In this document: positions 16,471-25,129 of the stretch, one piece after another
Numbering within the stretch: the stretch's first letter is position 1
Layout of the letters: each line of letters begins with the position of its first letter
Source: an uncultured Armatimonadota bacterium
GTDB taxonomy: Bacteria > Armatimonadota > Fimbriimonadia > Fimbriimonadales > Fimbriimonadaceae
Reading direction: 5' to 3'
DNA: 64,000 nucleotides
NCBI GenBank assembly: GCA_903927345.1
Contig: CAIYMO010000031.1
Coordinates: 62,001-126,000, forward strand
Notes under the pieces: generated by a model
What the model saw: only the letters and a program-made list of their open reading frames with translations
Database searches by the model: none
What the model was told of the DNA's origin: nothing
Position numbers and translations under genes: made by a program

Positions 16471-17139
16471 ATGGTTCAGCTATTGGAATGGTTCAGAAAC
16501 CTCGATAAACACCTCGTCGAGCTCATTGCACAATACGGCAATACTGTCTATCTGATCCTTGCTGGGATCATCTTCGCCGAAACCGCGGTCGTCATCTTCC
16601 CGTTCCTTCCAGGTGACTCTCTACTCTTCGCAGTCGGCCTCATCGCCGCCGATGAAAAGAAAGGTCTCAGCATCCCTGTCCTGTTTCTTCTGCTAACTTC
16701 TGCGGCCGTCGGAGGCAATATTGTCAACTACTGGATCGGAAGATTCTTTGGTGAGCGCGCATTCCAGAACCCGAACGCAAAGTTCTTCTCGCAGAAGAAC
16801 CTAGCCAAAACCCACGAATTTTTTGAGAACTACGGCGGCAAGGCCATCGTGATCACTCGATTCGTCCCCGTCGTCCGTGCCTTCGCCCCGTTCGTTGCGG
16901 GAATGGGTGCGATGACCTTCGGCCGATTTATGGTTTACAACGTCATCGGCGGCGTCTTGTGGGTCGCAATCTGCATGTTCGCCGGAGTGTTTCTGGGTGA
17001 CCAGCCGATCGTCAAGGATCACTTCGAAGTCGCCGTGCTCGTACTCGTTCTCATCTCGGTACTGCCGATCGCGTTTGAGTTCTATATGCACAAGCGCCGA
17101 GCAAAGTCAAAGGCTCAGTCCGCAAGCAATTCCGAATAA
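16471..17139 (+). CDS. DedA-family membrane protein
   Basis: This 222-residue protein has the DedA/SNARE-associated pattern: FAETAVVIFPFLPGDSLLF near residue 40, the amphipathic GRFFGERAF region, and ITRFVPVVRAFAPFVAGMG containing the conserved R-x3-P and G residues. It has about five membrane segments. DedA proteins act in lipid-carrier or phospholipid flipping and in envelope homeostasis. It is divergent from gnd with a 79-nt gap and converges with the glycosyltransferase gene, overlapping it by 25 nt. Confidence 0.9.
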   Translation: MVQLLEWFRNLDKHLVELIAQYGNTVYLILAGIIFAETAVVIFPFLPGDSLLFAVGLIAADEKKGLSIPVLFLLLTSAAVGGNIVNYWIGRFFGERAFQNPNAKFFSQKNLAKTHEFFENYGGKAIVITRFVPVVRAFAPFVAGMGAMTFGRFMVYNVIGGVLWVAICMFAGVFLGDQPIVKDHFEVAVLVLVLISVLPIAFEFYMHKRRAKSKAQSASNSE

Positions 17140-18329
17140 ACCTTCAATAGCTCTTCAAGGTGGGCGTCCATCGTTGGCGGCGATGCCCAATAGGAGTCGT
17201 ATCCACTCTTGCTCAACTTCTCGACCAGCTCGTCGGATTTGAGTTGGTTGATCCGGTCAACAAGACCTTCGACCGAACCCGCAGGGAAGGTTAATCCGCT
17301 TCCCAGACGGGTCACGGTATCAACTGCGGCAGTGCAGTCCGAAACAATCGCCGGAACGCCGTTCGCCGCCGCCTCGTCCACCACCATTCCCTGGGTTTCG
17401 TACCAAATCGAAGGAAAGACTAGCGCTCGGGCCCCTCGCACAATCTCCGCAACTTCACTCGGAGATCGCCATCCCATCAGCTCAGCGTCCGGATTCAGTT
17501 CACGAATCTTCTCCGGAAGTGAACCGGTTCCCACAAATCGGATGTGAGTCTTCGTCTTATAAGCCGCCAAAGCCGCTAGATCCGGTCCCTTCTCGGGAGA
17601 GAATCGCCCGACAAACACCAGCGAATTCGATGCCACTGGGTTGGCCCTGGCTTGTTGCTGGACCGAGATCGGATTTCTCACAAAGTGCCGTTTGGCGGTT
17701 TCAGGCAGATAGGTATCCAGCACCTGAGCACTGAACGACGACACAAAAATGAAATGCTTGATCGCCGAAGGAGTTCGACCACGCCCTGACTGAATTGCAT
17801 GCCGAGCCACAAACCAAGACTTCTTGACATAAGAGCCTGCGGTACACGATTTCGTGAGGCACCCCATCCCCAGCCCCCGTTCGTGGCAAACCTTCCGATG
17901 TCGCTCGTCAAAGAATCCCGCCAACGGGCAAGCGACGCCAAAATCATGGCAGGTGACAACCACCTTAAAGCCCATCTTGATCGCCATCGTGAGGGGACTC
18001 ACGGTGAGCGCATCGCGCCAAGAGTGTAAATGAATCACCGTATCCGCAGGCGAGAGCTTGGATAGCAACGCGCTGAACTTCTGCTCCGCCTCACGATTCC
18101 AAAGCCCCTTTGTTATCGCCTCGATCATCGGCATTTCGGTAACTTTGTGCTGTCCAAGCGAAGTCACGTTCAGATTCTCGACCGTCTTGAGAGACTCGGG
18201 AATCTCTCCGACAGCAGTGAACAGATAAACGTGGTCCACCGCTTTGGTCAGCGCGAGCGCGGACTCCAACGCGACTTTCCCGGCTCCGCCATTGACGTAG
18301 GCGTAGTCGGTCAAGATGACGACGTTCAA
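17115..18329 (-). CDS. Glycosyltransferase family 4 protein
   Basis: The protein starts with VVILTDYAYVNGGAGKVALE, the N-terminal nucleotide-fold strand with the acceptor-side Gly-rich loop. In the C-terminal domain are VFVGRFSPEKGPD and the E-x7-E region VFPSIWYETQGMVVDEA of GT-B retaining enzymes. I prefer the TTG at 18329 (about 404 residues), which overlaps the helicase stop as TTGA and puts the beta strand at the N-terminus; the ORF-track ATG at 18353 adds eight unlikely residues. The sugar and acceptor are unknown. Confidence 0.85.
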   Translation of the reverse strand: MNVVILTDYAYVNGGAGKVALESALALTKAVDHVYLFTAVGEIPESLKTVENLNVTSLGQHKVTEMPMIEAITKGLWNREAEQKFSALLSKLSPADTVIHLHSWRDALTVSPLTMAIKMGFKVVVTCHDFGVACPLAGFFDERHRKVCHERGLGMGCLTKSCTAGSYVKKSWFVARHAIQSGRGRTPSAIKHFIFVSSFSAQVLDTYLPETAKRHFVRNPISVQQQARANPVASNSLVFVGRFSPEKGPDLAALAAYKTKTHIRFVGTGSLPEKIRELNPDAELMGWRSPSEVAEIVRGARALVFPSIWYETQGMVVDEAAANGVPAIVSDCTAAVDTVTRLGSGLTFPAGSVEGLVDRINQLKSDELVEKLSKSGYDSYWASPPTMDAHLEELLKVYSELLAD

Positions 18330-20374
18330 GCACCACCCCCGATGCCAATCCATCCGGCCGCGTCGGCGAAGTCATTGAACACCCTCATGCCGTCTGGGAA
18401 GTTGCTTAGGATCTGCTCGCCGTAGCGCTTAGTGCGCAGACGAGGATCAAGCAAGGCGATAATCCCCTTATCTCCGGTCTTCCGGATAAGCCTTCCTGCA
18501 CCCTGTCGCATCATCATTTTGGCGTTCGGCAAAGTATGAACCTGGAACGGATCAAGTCCTTGCTGATGTAAGTATGCCATTCTTGCAACCACTTGTGGCT
18601 CACTTGGTACTTCAAAAGGAATCCGTACTACCGCAACGCAGGAGCAAGTTTCCCCGGGAGCATCAAATCCTGTCCAGAATGTACGCAGTGCAAAGAGCGA
18701 AGCGTAGATGTTCTTCTTGAACTGCTCACCAACCAACGCCGTCCCGGTTTTTCCTTGGATCAAGATCGGCAGGTCCGGGCTGACGCGCATGTGGGCATAA
18801 ACCCCCTCCATCTCTTTTCGGCTGTGAAAAAGGGCCAGCGTCCGCCCATCACAAATCTCAATAATCTGCGTCAGCTCCTCGGCCAAAGCGCGGTAGTAAA
18901 TCTGCTCCATCTCACCGCCCCGGCTCTGAGTTGGGTCTGGAATACGGTTTGCGGGAGGCAAATAGAGGGCAGATTGGGTTGAGAAGTCAAACGGGGAGGG
19001 CAGAACCTCAGTGAAGGTCGCCTTAGCCCCGGTTGTCCGCTCGAAGTGCTCGAACTCGTTGTCAATAGTCAGCGTCGCGGAAAGGCAAGCGTAAGGCGTT
19101 CGGTCCCACAAAAGAGCCCGAAGCGGCTCTTGCAAGTCGATCAAGTCATGCCGAAGAATCGCCTCCGATCGGCTGGTCCCTACGTAGCTGACACTCGCCC
19201 CTTCCGGTCGGCTGAGCGAATGAGCTCCCACCGCGAAGTCGCGGATAAAGGAAATGTAGTTACGCGTGCTTTCCGAAAGTTGCTTTGCTTCAGGCGTCCT
19301 CGCCTCCTGGCGGTAGCGCTCAATCGTGAGTAAGACGTACGTCGCATGGTGATCACAGGCCAATCGAACCCGCTCGGCAATCGCCTCAACCTGACTCAGA
19401 TACTGCTTCGCATTCGCCTTCTGAACCGCAGGATGCTCGTCAACTTCAGCCGGAGAAACCGCGACGATTCCCCCGTCGTTCAGGGCCAAGCCCATTGCCA
19501 ACAGGTCCTTCTGGGCCTGACCAACCTGCTCCCGAAGCTCGTCCGACTTTGAAGCCCATTCATGATCCTCGCCGTAAACGTGGGCAACCGGCGCAACATG
19601 CTGCTCCAGCCGAGTCGCAATTCCCTGAAGCGCGCTCAACTTCGGTCCCGTGATCTCAAACTCCAACCCGTTGATGGCCGCCGAAGGGAAGTCATGCGCC
19701 TCATCCAAGACGAGGAAGTCATATTTCCCAAGGATTCCTTCTTTGTCCAGCTCAGGGTCGGCAGACTGCGCGTCTGAAATCACCACACTGTGGTTGGTGA
19801 TCACCACCTTGCCCTTTTCAAGCTTGCGTCGTGCCTTGTAGTAGTAACAATCGTCGTAAGCAGGGCAAGCCTTTGCCGGACAAACGGGAGGTACCTGAAC
19901 CCGTTGCCACAGCCGGTTAATCTCCCGGTCAGGCTTCCGGATGATCTTGCGGAACTCGTTCTCAGTTCCCAGTTCCGCATGGCGTCGAAACTCGTCCACC
20001 TCGTTCGGAAGGGCATCATCAAGCCCAATCAAACAGGTGTAACGTTGTCGCCCAATCAAAAACGCCGTCTCTACGTGATCGTCAAAGAGGGTCAACGCCA
20101 GAGGCAAGTCCTTTGTCCAATACTGGTCAGCCAGAACGTTGGTATATGTCGCAATCACAGTTCGCTTCTCGCCTGCAATCGCGTTGGCAATTGCCGGAAT
20201 CAGCGTCGCCAAAGATTTCCCCAATCCTGTAGGTGCCTCAAACATTCCCGTCTGACCTTGTTCGATCAGATCACTCAAAAGCAGGGAAAGCTGAACCTGA
20301 TCCTGCCGGGTATCAAACCCAGACCGTTTTGCAAGTCGGTCGAAGGCGAGTTGCACCAGTTCGGCCGCGGTCAT
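18326..20374 (-). CDS. DinG-family ATP-dependent DNA helicase
   Basis: This superfamily 2 helicase has Walker A EAPTGLGKS and the DEAH box LVLDEAHD. Between them are four cysteines (YTCL and CPAKACPAYDDC) that should hold an FeS cluster, as in DinG/XPD proteins. The C-terminal half has the RecA-2 motifs (FWTGFDAPG, QGAGRLIR). I chose the ATG at 20374 (MTAAELVQLAFDRLAKRSGF, about 682 residues) because the ORF-track start at 20476 overlaps the EamA gene with non-conserved sequence. Family members unwind 5'-3' and resolve R-loops or repair intermediates. Confidence 0.9.
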   Translation of the reverse strand: MTAAELVQLAFDRLAKRSGFDTRQDQVQLSLLLSDLIEQGQTGMFEAPTGLGKSLATLIPAIANAIAGEKRTVIATYTNVLADQYWTKDLPLALTLFDDHVETAFLIGRQRYTCLIGLDDALPNEVDEFRRHAELGTENEFRKIIRKPDREINRLWQRVQVPPVCPAKACPAYDDCYYYKARRKLEKGKVVITNHSVVISDAQSADPELDKEGILGKYDFLVLDEAHDFPSAAINGLEFEITGPKLSALQGIATRLEQHVAPVAHVYGEDHEWASKSDELREQVGQAQKDLLAMGLALNDGGIVAVSPAEVDEHPAVQKANAKQYLSQVEAIAERVRLACDHHATYVLLTIERYRQEARTPEAKQLSESTRNYISFIRDFAVGAHSLSRPEGASVSYVGTSRSEAILRHDLIDLQEPLRALLWDRTPYACLSATLTIDNEFEHFERTTGAKATFTEVLPSPFDFSTQSALYLPPANRIPDPTQSRGGEMEQIYYRALAEELTQIIEICDGRTLALFHSRKEMEGVYAHMRVSPDLPILIQGKTGTALVGEQFKKNIYASLFALRTFWTGFDAPGETCSCVAVVRIPFEVPSEPQVVARMAYLHQQGLDPFQVHTLPNAKMMMRQGAGRLIRKTGDKGIIALLDPRLRTKRYGEQILSNFPDGMRVFNDFADAAGWIGIGGGA

Positions 20375-20450
20375 AGAATCTAGAATACTCTCGGTATCCC
20401 GACTTCCCGCCGTTGATCCATCAGGATTGACTAGATAATCGAAACCGCCC

Positions 20451-20870
20451 TCACTTGAGCGTGAGTAGCACTCCAAAGATGATCAACCCGTATCCCGCCA
20501 TGAGCCGCAGATCAAGCTTCTCTTTGAGCACGATCGCCCCCAAAGCAACCGCAATCACAAAGCTAAGCTTATCAATTGGTGCAACCCGCGAAACTGCACC
20601 ATCTTTATCGGCCAACGCTCTGAAGTAGCAAGCCCAAGAAGCCCAAGTCGCAACCGCGCTCAACGCCAGAAATCCAAGGTTGCGTGAGGAGAGATTTTGG
20701 ACTTCCACCTGCTTTGTCGCGAGCGCCAATGCAACAGAAAACAGGAGTACGAAGAACACGCGCACTGCGAGAGCCAGATTCGGCGGAACGCCCTCAACAC
20801 CCTTTTTGCTCAGCACCGCCGTGAGTCCGGCAAAAAGCGCCGACAAAAGAGCCCAGATGCGATAGTCCAC
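20451..20870 (-). CDS. EamA-like small drug/metabolite transporter
   Basis: This 139-residue protein with a GTG start has four or five transmembrane segments and the half-size EamA pattern (WALLSALFAGLTAVLSKKGVEG; FVIAVALGAIVLKEKLD). Half-size members dimerise. The substrate cannot be inferred. It lies upstream of the helicase gene with about 76 nt between the stop and the preferred helicase start. Confidence 0.85.
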   Translation of the reverse strand: MDYRIWALLSALFAGLTAVLSKKGVEGVPPNLALAVRVFFVLLFSVALALATKQVEVQNLSSRNLGFLALSAVATWASWACYFRALADKDGAVSRVAPIDKLSFVIAVALGAIVLKEKLDLRLMAGYGLIIFGVLLTLK

Positions 20871-20927
20871 GACTTGAAGACGAACCGTCGCACCATCACG
20901 CCCTCGGGAAATCAGTTCAAATGCAAA

Positions 20928-21758
20928 TCACTCGGTCAGGAGTAACAAGTCTCGGTCGCTCGCGTCGAACATCTCGATCCGGGTCTCATCGCCAATCTCA
21001 ACCCAATCACCGCACTTGCCGCCCCCAGCAGACTCCTCAAGTTCAACAATCGTCTTGTCCATTCGGTAAACCGGCGTGTACCATTTGCTCACCGCATTGC
21101 AGTCGCCGATCACATAGTGCGCAATCAGACTTCGCCGGAATCGATCCGCAGACGTGTTCGGATTAGAGCCGTGGATCACCTGTCCGTTGAAGAACATCAC
21201 ATCGCCCGCTTTCATCTCAACCGGAACTGCTGACATCCCCTCGGGCAACGCGACCTCAACACTTGTAAACGACTTCGTTGTGTCGCTCTTCGTCAGACAC
21301 ATCGTGGGAAGTTCGTGCGTGCCTGGAACCACCATTAGGCACCCATTTTCCTCATCACAATCGTCAACCGCCAACCAAGCCGCGATGCACGTTGATGGCG
21401 CAGCCTTCAAATAGAAATTGTCCTGGTGCAAAGCCTGCCCCCGTGCGGTCGGCGGCTTAAAGTAGAACATCGTCTGGACCGCAAGCGGGGATATCCCTGT
21501 CAACAAAGTGATCACTCGATCAATCCGAGGATCGCAGAGGAATTCGAGTGAGACGGAATCGTCACGATGCATCTGCATCTGACGTGGATACTTCTTCAGA
21601 GGGTCATCGGAAGAAGGGTTCGCCACGTTCCCATCAGAAAACCGCTCCTGCAAACGGATCTCCTCATAGTGCGACTTAAACTGTTCAATCTCATCAGGAG
21701 AAAACAGCCCTCGCTCAACGTGATACCCCTCCACCCGGTAACGGTCTTGAATGCTCAT
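20928..21758 (-). CDS. Phytanoyl-CoA dioxygenase (PhyH) family protein
   Basis: This 276-residue Fe(II)/2-oxoglutarate oxygenase has the HQDNFYLK segment with the His-x-Asp metal pair, the distal His in VIHGSNPNTS, and an RFRRS arginine for 2-oxoglutarate. PhyH-like enzymes hydroxylate diverse small molecules. It is divergent from an AraC-type regulator with a 72-nt shared control region, so the regulator probably controls it; this is inference from context. Confidence 0.88.
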   Translation of the reverse strand: MSIQDRYRVEGYHVERGLFSPDEIEQFKSHYEEIRLQERFSDGNVANPSSDDPLKKYPRQMQMHRDDSVSLEFLCDPRIDRVITLLTGISPLAVQTMFYFKPPTARGQALHQDNFYLKAAPSTCIAAWLAVDDCDEENGCLMVVPGTHELPTMCLTKSDTTKSFTSVEVALPEGMSAVPVEMKAGDVMFFNGQVIHGSNPNTSADRFRRSLIAHYVIGDCNAVSKWYTPVYRMDKTIVELEESAGGGKCGDWVEIGDETRIEMFDASDRDLLLLTE

Positions 21759-21779
21759 TGCATCATTTTCCGTCAGCCA

Positions 21780-21830
21780 CTAGGTGTAGAAAGGTCTGTG
21801 ATCGCCTAAAGGCATATAATAATCACCTAG
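21780..21830. promoter_or_regulatory. Divergent promoter region with inverted repeat
   Basis: CTAGGTG (21780-21786) and CACCTAG (21824-21830) form an inverted repeat across the gap between phyH and araC. A small palindrome GCCTaaAGGC and a TATAAT (21815-21820, plus strand) lie inside it. The second arm abuts the araC ATG, so a bound regulator would block that start. Confidence 0.4.
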
Positions 21831-22601
21831 ATGCCTCACGTAGACCCTGCCCTCCGCCGGGAAACCATTGTCATTGCCGGCTATGGGGAAGAAACGCTCG
21901 GATATAGAATTCGACGTGAAGAAGGAACCCCTAACTGGTTGGTTCTCTACACCATGGGCGGAGCCGGCCGATTCGAGCGAAATCAGTGCCCCAAAGGCAG
22001 CTTCCTCATCGTAAGACCCCAGGTGTTGCAGGATTACAGCATCGGCGCAGGTGCCGCCCATTGGGAGCAACTGTGGGTGCACGTCGCCTTCACCGGTGCA
22101 TTCGAGGGCTACGCCGATGCTCTGGTCGGGCACGCACCTTACCGCCTCTTTCTCGATGCTCCGGTCGAGTGCGAACGCTGGCTGCACCGATGTGTTCATG
22201 CCTCGTCCAAGCTCCATGCCCTCCACGCCATCCAAGGCGCGCTTTTGGAAATCGAAATTCCCCGCTCCGACGCCGCCGGAATCCATGCCGACTGTCTTGA
22301 GTTCATCCGAATCCATATGAGCGAAGACTTCGGCGTTGCAGAGATGGCCAGAGCCGTTGGCCTTTCAGCATCGAGATTGACCGCTGTCCTCCGTGCCCAA
22401 AGCTCCCTTTCCCCTCGCGAGCTCGTCGAGACAGAGCGTATGAAGGTCGCTTCCGAACTTCTGGCAATGACCAACCTCCCGATCCAGAACATCGCCGCGC
22501 GTATTGGATTGCAGTCCCCGTTTTACTTCTCGTTAAGGTTTAAGAAAGCCTTCGGGGTCTCACCCTCCGAGTATCGCAAATTGGCGACCGGTGGGGCGTA
22601 A
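21831..22601 (+). CDS. AraC-family transcriptional regulator
   Basis: This 256-residue protein has an N-terminal cupin-like sensing domain (about 1-150) and a C-terminal double helix-turn-helix domain from about 160. The first helix-turn-helix is FGVAEMARAVGLSASRLTAV, and the second region is LPIQNIAARIGLQSPFYFSL followed by the FKKAFGVSPSEYRK signature. It would bind DNA and respond to a small ligand, often a sugar. Likely targets are its divergent neighbour phyH, the following propeller gene, or itself. Confidence 0.9.
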   Translation: MPHVDPALRRETIVIAGYGEETLGYRIRREEGTPNWLVLYTMGGAGRFERNQCPKGSFLIVRPQVLQDYSIGAGAAHWEQLWVHVAFTGAFEGYADALVGHAPYRLFLDAPVECERWLHRCVHASSKLHALHAIQGALLEIEIPRSDAAGIHADCLEFIRIHMSEDFGVAEMARAVGLSASRLTAVLRAQSSLSPRELVETERMKVASELLAMTNLPIQNIAARIGLQSPFYFSLRFKKAFGVSPSEYRKLATGGA

Positions 22602-22604
22602 ACT
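22599..22604 (+). promoter_or_regulatory. Leaderless-type -10 element
   Basis: TAAACT is followed by GGCGGC and the ATG at 22611. The 19-nt stretch at 22595-22613 recurs unchanged at 32033-32051. Confidence 0.5.
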
Positions 22605-22610
22605 GGCGGC

Positions 22611-25112
22611 ATGAAGAGCCTGTTCGTCGGTGCATTAGGCGTTGTCGCATTCGGATTTGGGTTGGGACTAACCCAAACTGCAAAGCCAATCCGCGTGGGA
22701 ATCCAGCCAGAAGGAGGGTACGTCGTCGCCACGGGTCAGCGGTTGCTCCCCGGTGCGGTCAAATTTGATCAGCGATTGAGCGATCTCGCCCCAAACCCCA
22801 AGCACGACGTCGTCGCCGTCATGCAGAAGAACCGAGTCTCTCTCATGACAGCAGCCGGCCAGGTTTCCGGTAGTGAAATCGCTCTAGGGGGCGATGCCGG
22901 ATTCCACGGAATGGCATGGACTCCTGACGGTTCTCGCCTCTTCGTTTCCACCGAAACTGGTCACATCCAAGAATTCACATTCGATGGCACCAAACTCGCC
23001 CTCGGCGCAAAGATCTCCCTCGCGGGTGGAACTCAGAAAGGGAATCCAGTTCCCGGCGGAATGTGCCTTAACCGAGCCGGTACTAAGCTCTTCGTTGCCT
23101 GCGCCGACTTCGGCGGCGTCGTTGAAGTCGACCTTGCCTCGAACCAACGCACCAAGTTCCACGCCGCCCAAATGGTCCCCTTCGGCTGCAAGCTCAGCCG
23201 TGACGAGAAGACTCTCCTTGTCTCCAACTGGGGCGGCGAGCCTCCTAAAGAAGGCGACGACACAATGTCCAGCGGAACCAAGCGGCTCAAGATCACGAAG
23301 CAGGGCTCCACTGCGACCGGAACCGTCTCGATCATCGACATAGCCTCTGGGGCAACCACCCACGTTCAGACCGGATTCCACCCAACCGAAATCGAAGTGG
23401 ATGCACAGCGCGCCTACGTCGCCTGTGCAATGAGCGACTCGATCGACGTCCTCGACCTCTCCACCAAAACCAAGGTCGCAAGCTGGCGGATCCAAACCGG
23501 AAACTACAAGCTAATCGGCTCCATGCCAAACGCCATCCACTTGGAAGGAAAGACGCTCTACGTCGCCGACGGCGGTGATAATGCGATCTGCCAAATTGAC
23601 GTCGCAACTGGAAAGGTCCAAGGCTTCCGTCCCGCAGGCTTCTATCCAACATCGGTCCGCATGCACCGTGGCAAGCTTTTCGCCCTGAACACCAAAGGCA
23701 ACGGCTCCGTCCGCAACGCCGAAAAGGGCTCGAACAGGCGAAACACCCACGACTTCCAAGGTACGGTTTCCGTCATCGACCCAGGTGCAAACCTGAAAGA
23801 CGAAACGACCCGAGTCGCCAGCCTCAACTCCTGGAACGATCCGCTCAGCAATAGGAAGCCGAACCTTAAGGTCTACCAGGGCGCGATTAAGCACGTCATT
23901 TACGTCATCAAAGAAAACCAGACGTATGACATGCTATTCGGCGACATGAAGGAAGGGAACGGAGACCCAAGTCTTTGCATCCTTGGCGAAAAGGTCGTCC
24001 CCAACCAGCGCAAACTCTCCCGCGATTTCACGCTTCTCGATAACTCGTACACCAGCGGAACGAACTCCGCCGACGGCCACCAGTGGTGCGACCAGGCGAT
24101 GGCTAACGAATACCTCGAGCACTTCTACGTGGGTTACTCGCGAACCTACCCTGACGACGGAACTGACGCCCTCGCCCTCAACTCCGGCGACCGAATCTGG
24201 GATGCCGCACTCAAAAAGGGTCTCAAAGTGAGAGTCTACGGCGAATGGGCTGACGACGAAAATCCGATCTACAAGCCCCGCAAGCCAAAGGACTGGTTCG
24301 AAGCTTGGGAAGATCGCCAAAGCGGAAAGAACATGTTCCAGTTCATTCCAACCACCGAAATCCCCTCGTTAAAGCCATTGCTCGCCCCTGGCTACCACTA
24401 CTGGCCCCTCGAACAGAGCGACCAGAGCCGAATGGACACCTTCGAGAAGGAGTTCCGCAAGTTCGAACAGGGTGACAACCTTCCCAACTTGATGGTTATG
24501 TCCCTGCCATGCGACCACGGCGAAGGCACAAATCCCGCCTACCCAACCCCGCGCGCGATGCAAGCCGACAACGACTTAGCGCTTGGACGACTCGTTGAGA
24601 TGGTCAGCAAGAGCAAGTATTGGAAGGACACCGCAATCATCGTCACCGAGGATGATTCTCAAGCTGGTCCAGACCACGTCGACGGCCACCGGGTTCCTAC
24701 CCAAATCATCTCGGCGTACACCAAGCGGGGATACGTCTCGAGCGAGTTCCTCACCCAGGTCTCCCTCCACAAGACCATGCAGATGATGCTTGGATTCGGA
24801 CCGCTCTCAAAGTTCGATGCCATCGCAAGGCCGGCAACCGACTGCTTCACGAATACGCCAAACTTTGCCCCGTTCACCAAGGTGGCGAACAATGTTCCGC
24901 TTGATGAAGCCAACCCGGGTCGCAAACGCCCGATGACCTCTGCGGAACGCTATTGGTACGAGAAGACGATGTCCCTCGACTGGTCCAGCATGGACAAAGC
25001 TGATCCCTATTGGCTCAACCGAATCAACTGGTTCTCCACCACCGGCGGCACCCGTCCGTACCCTGGAAGACCAGGCGAACGGCCAGGTATGTACGCGGAA
25101 GATGAGGACTAA
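22611..25112 (+). CDS. Secreted YncE-like beta-propeller / phosphoesterase fusion
   Basis: This 833-residue protein starts with a signal-like segment (LFVGALGVVAFGFGLGL). Residues about 40-410 form YncE-type propeller repeats (GGTQKGNPVPGGMCLN; YVACAMSDSIDVLDLS; LYVADGGDNAICQIDV). Residues about 420-780 are an alkaline-phosphatase-like phosphoesterase domain (HVIYVIKENQTYDMLFGD; VMSLPCDHGEG; VTEDDSQAGPDHVDGHR). The metal and nucleophile site of this group is in the KENQTYD and DDSQ...HVDGH segments. It probably acts outside the cytoplasm on a phosphate ester. The TAAACT promoter lies 6 nt upstream. Confidence 0.88.
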   Translation: MKSLFVGALGVVAFGFGLGLTQTAKPIRVGIQPEGGYVVATGQRLLPGAVKFDQRLSDLAPNPKHDVVAVMQKNRVSLMTAAGQVSGSEIALGGDAGFHGMAWTPDGSRLFVSTETGHIQEFTFDGTKLALGAKISLAGGTQKGNPVPGGMCLNRAGTKLFVACADFGGVVEVDLASNQRTKFHAAQMVPFGCKLSRDEKTLLVSNWGGEPPKEGDDTMSSGTKRLKITKQGSTATGTVSIIDIASGATTHVQTGFHPTEIEVDAQRAYVACAMSDSIDVLDLSTKTKVASWRIQTGNYKLIGSMPNAIHLEGKTLYVADGGDNAICQIDVATGKVQGFRPAGFYPTSVRMHRGKLFALNTKGNGSVRNAEKGSNRRNTHDFQGTVSVIDPGANLKDETTRVASLNSWNDPLSNRKPNLKVYQGAIKHVIYVIKENQTYDMLFGDMKEGNGDPSLCILGEKVVPNQRKLSRDFTLLDNSYTSGTNSADGHQWCDQAMANEYLEHFYVGYSRTYPDDGTDALALNSGDRIWDAALKKGLKVRVYGEWADDENPIYKPRKPKDWFEAWEDRQSGKNMFQFIPTTEIPSLKPLLAPGYHYWPLEQSDQSRMDTFEKEFRKFEQGDNLPNLMVMSLPCDHGEGTNPAYPTPRAMQADNDLALGRLVEMVSKSKYWKDTAIIVTEDDSQAGPDHVDGHRVPTQIISAYTKRGYVSSEFLTQVSLHKTMQMMLGFGPLSKFDAIARPATDCFTNTPNFAPFTKVANNVPLDEANPGRKRPMTSAERYWYEKTMSLDWSSMDKADPYWLNRINWFSTTGGTRPYPGRPGERPGMYAEDED

Positions 25113-25117
25113 CGTGT

Positions 25118-25123
25118 TAGACT
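25118..25123 (+). promoter_or_regulatory. Leaderless-type -10 element (GTG start)
   Basis: TAGACT is followed by exactly 6 nt (GAAAAG) and the GTG start at 25130. Confidence 0.45.
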
Positions 25124-25129
25124 GAAAAG

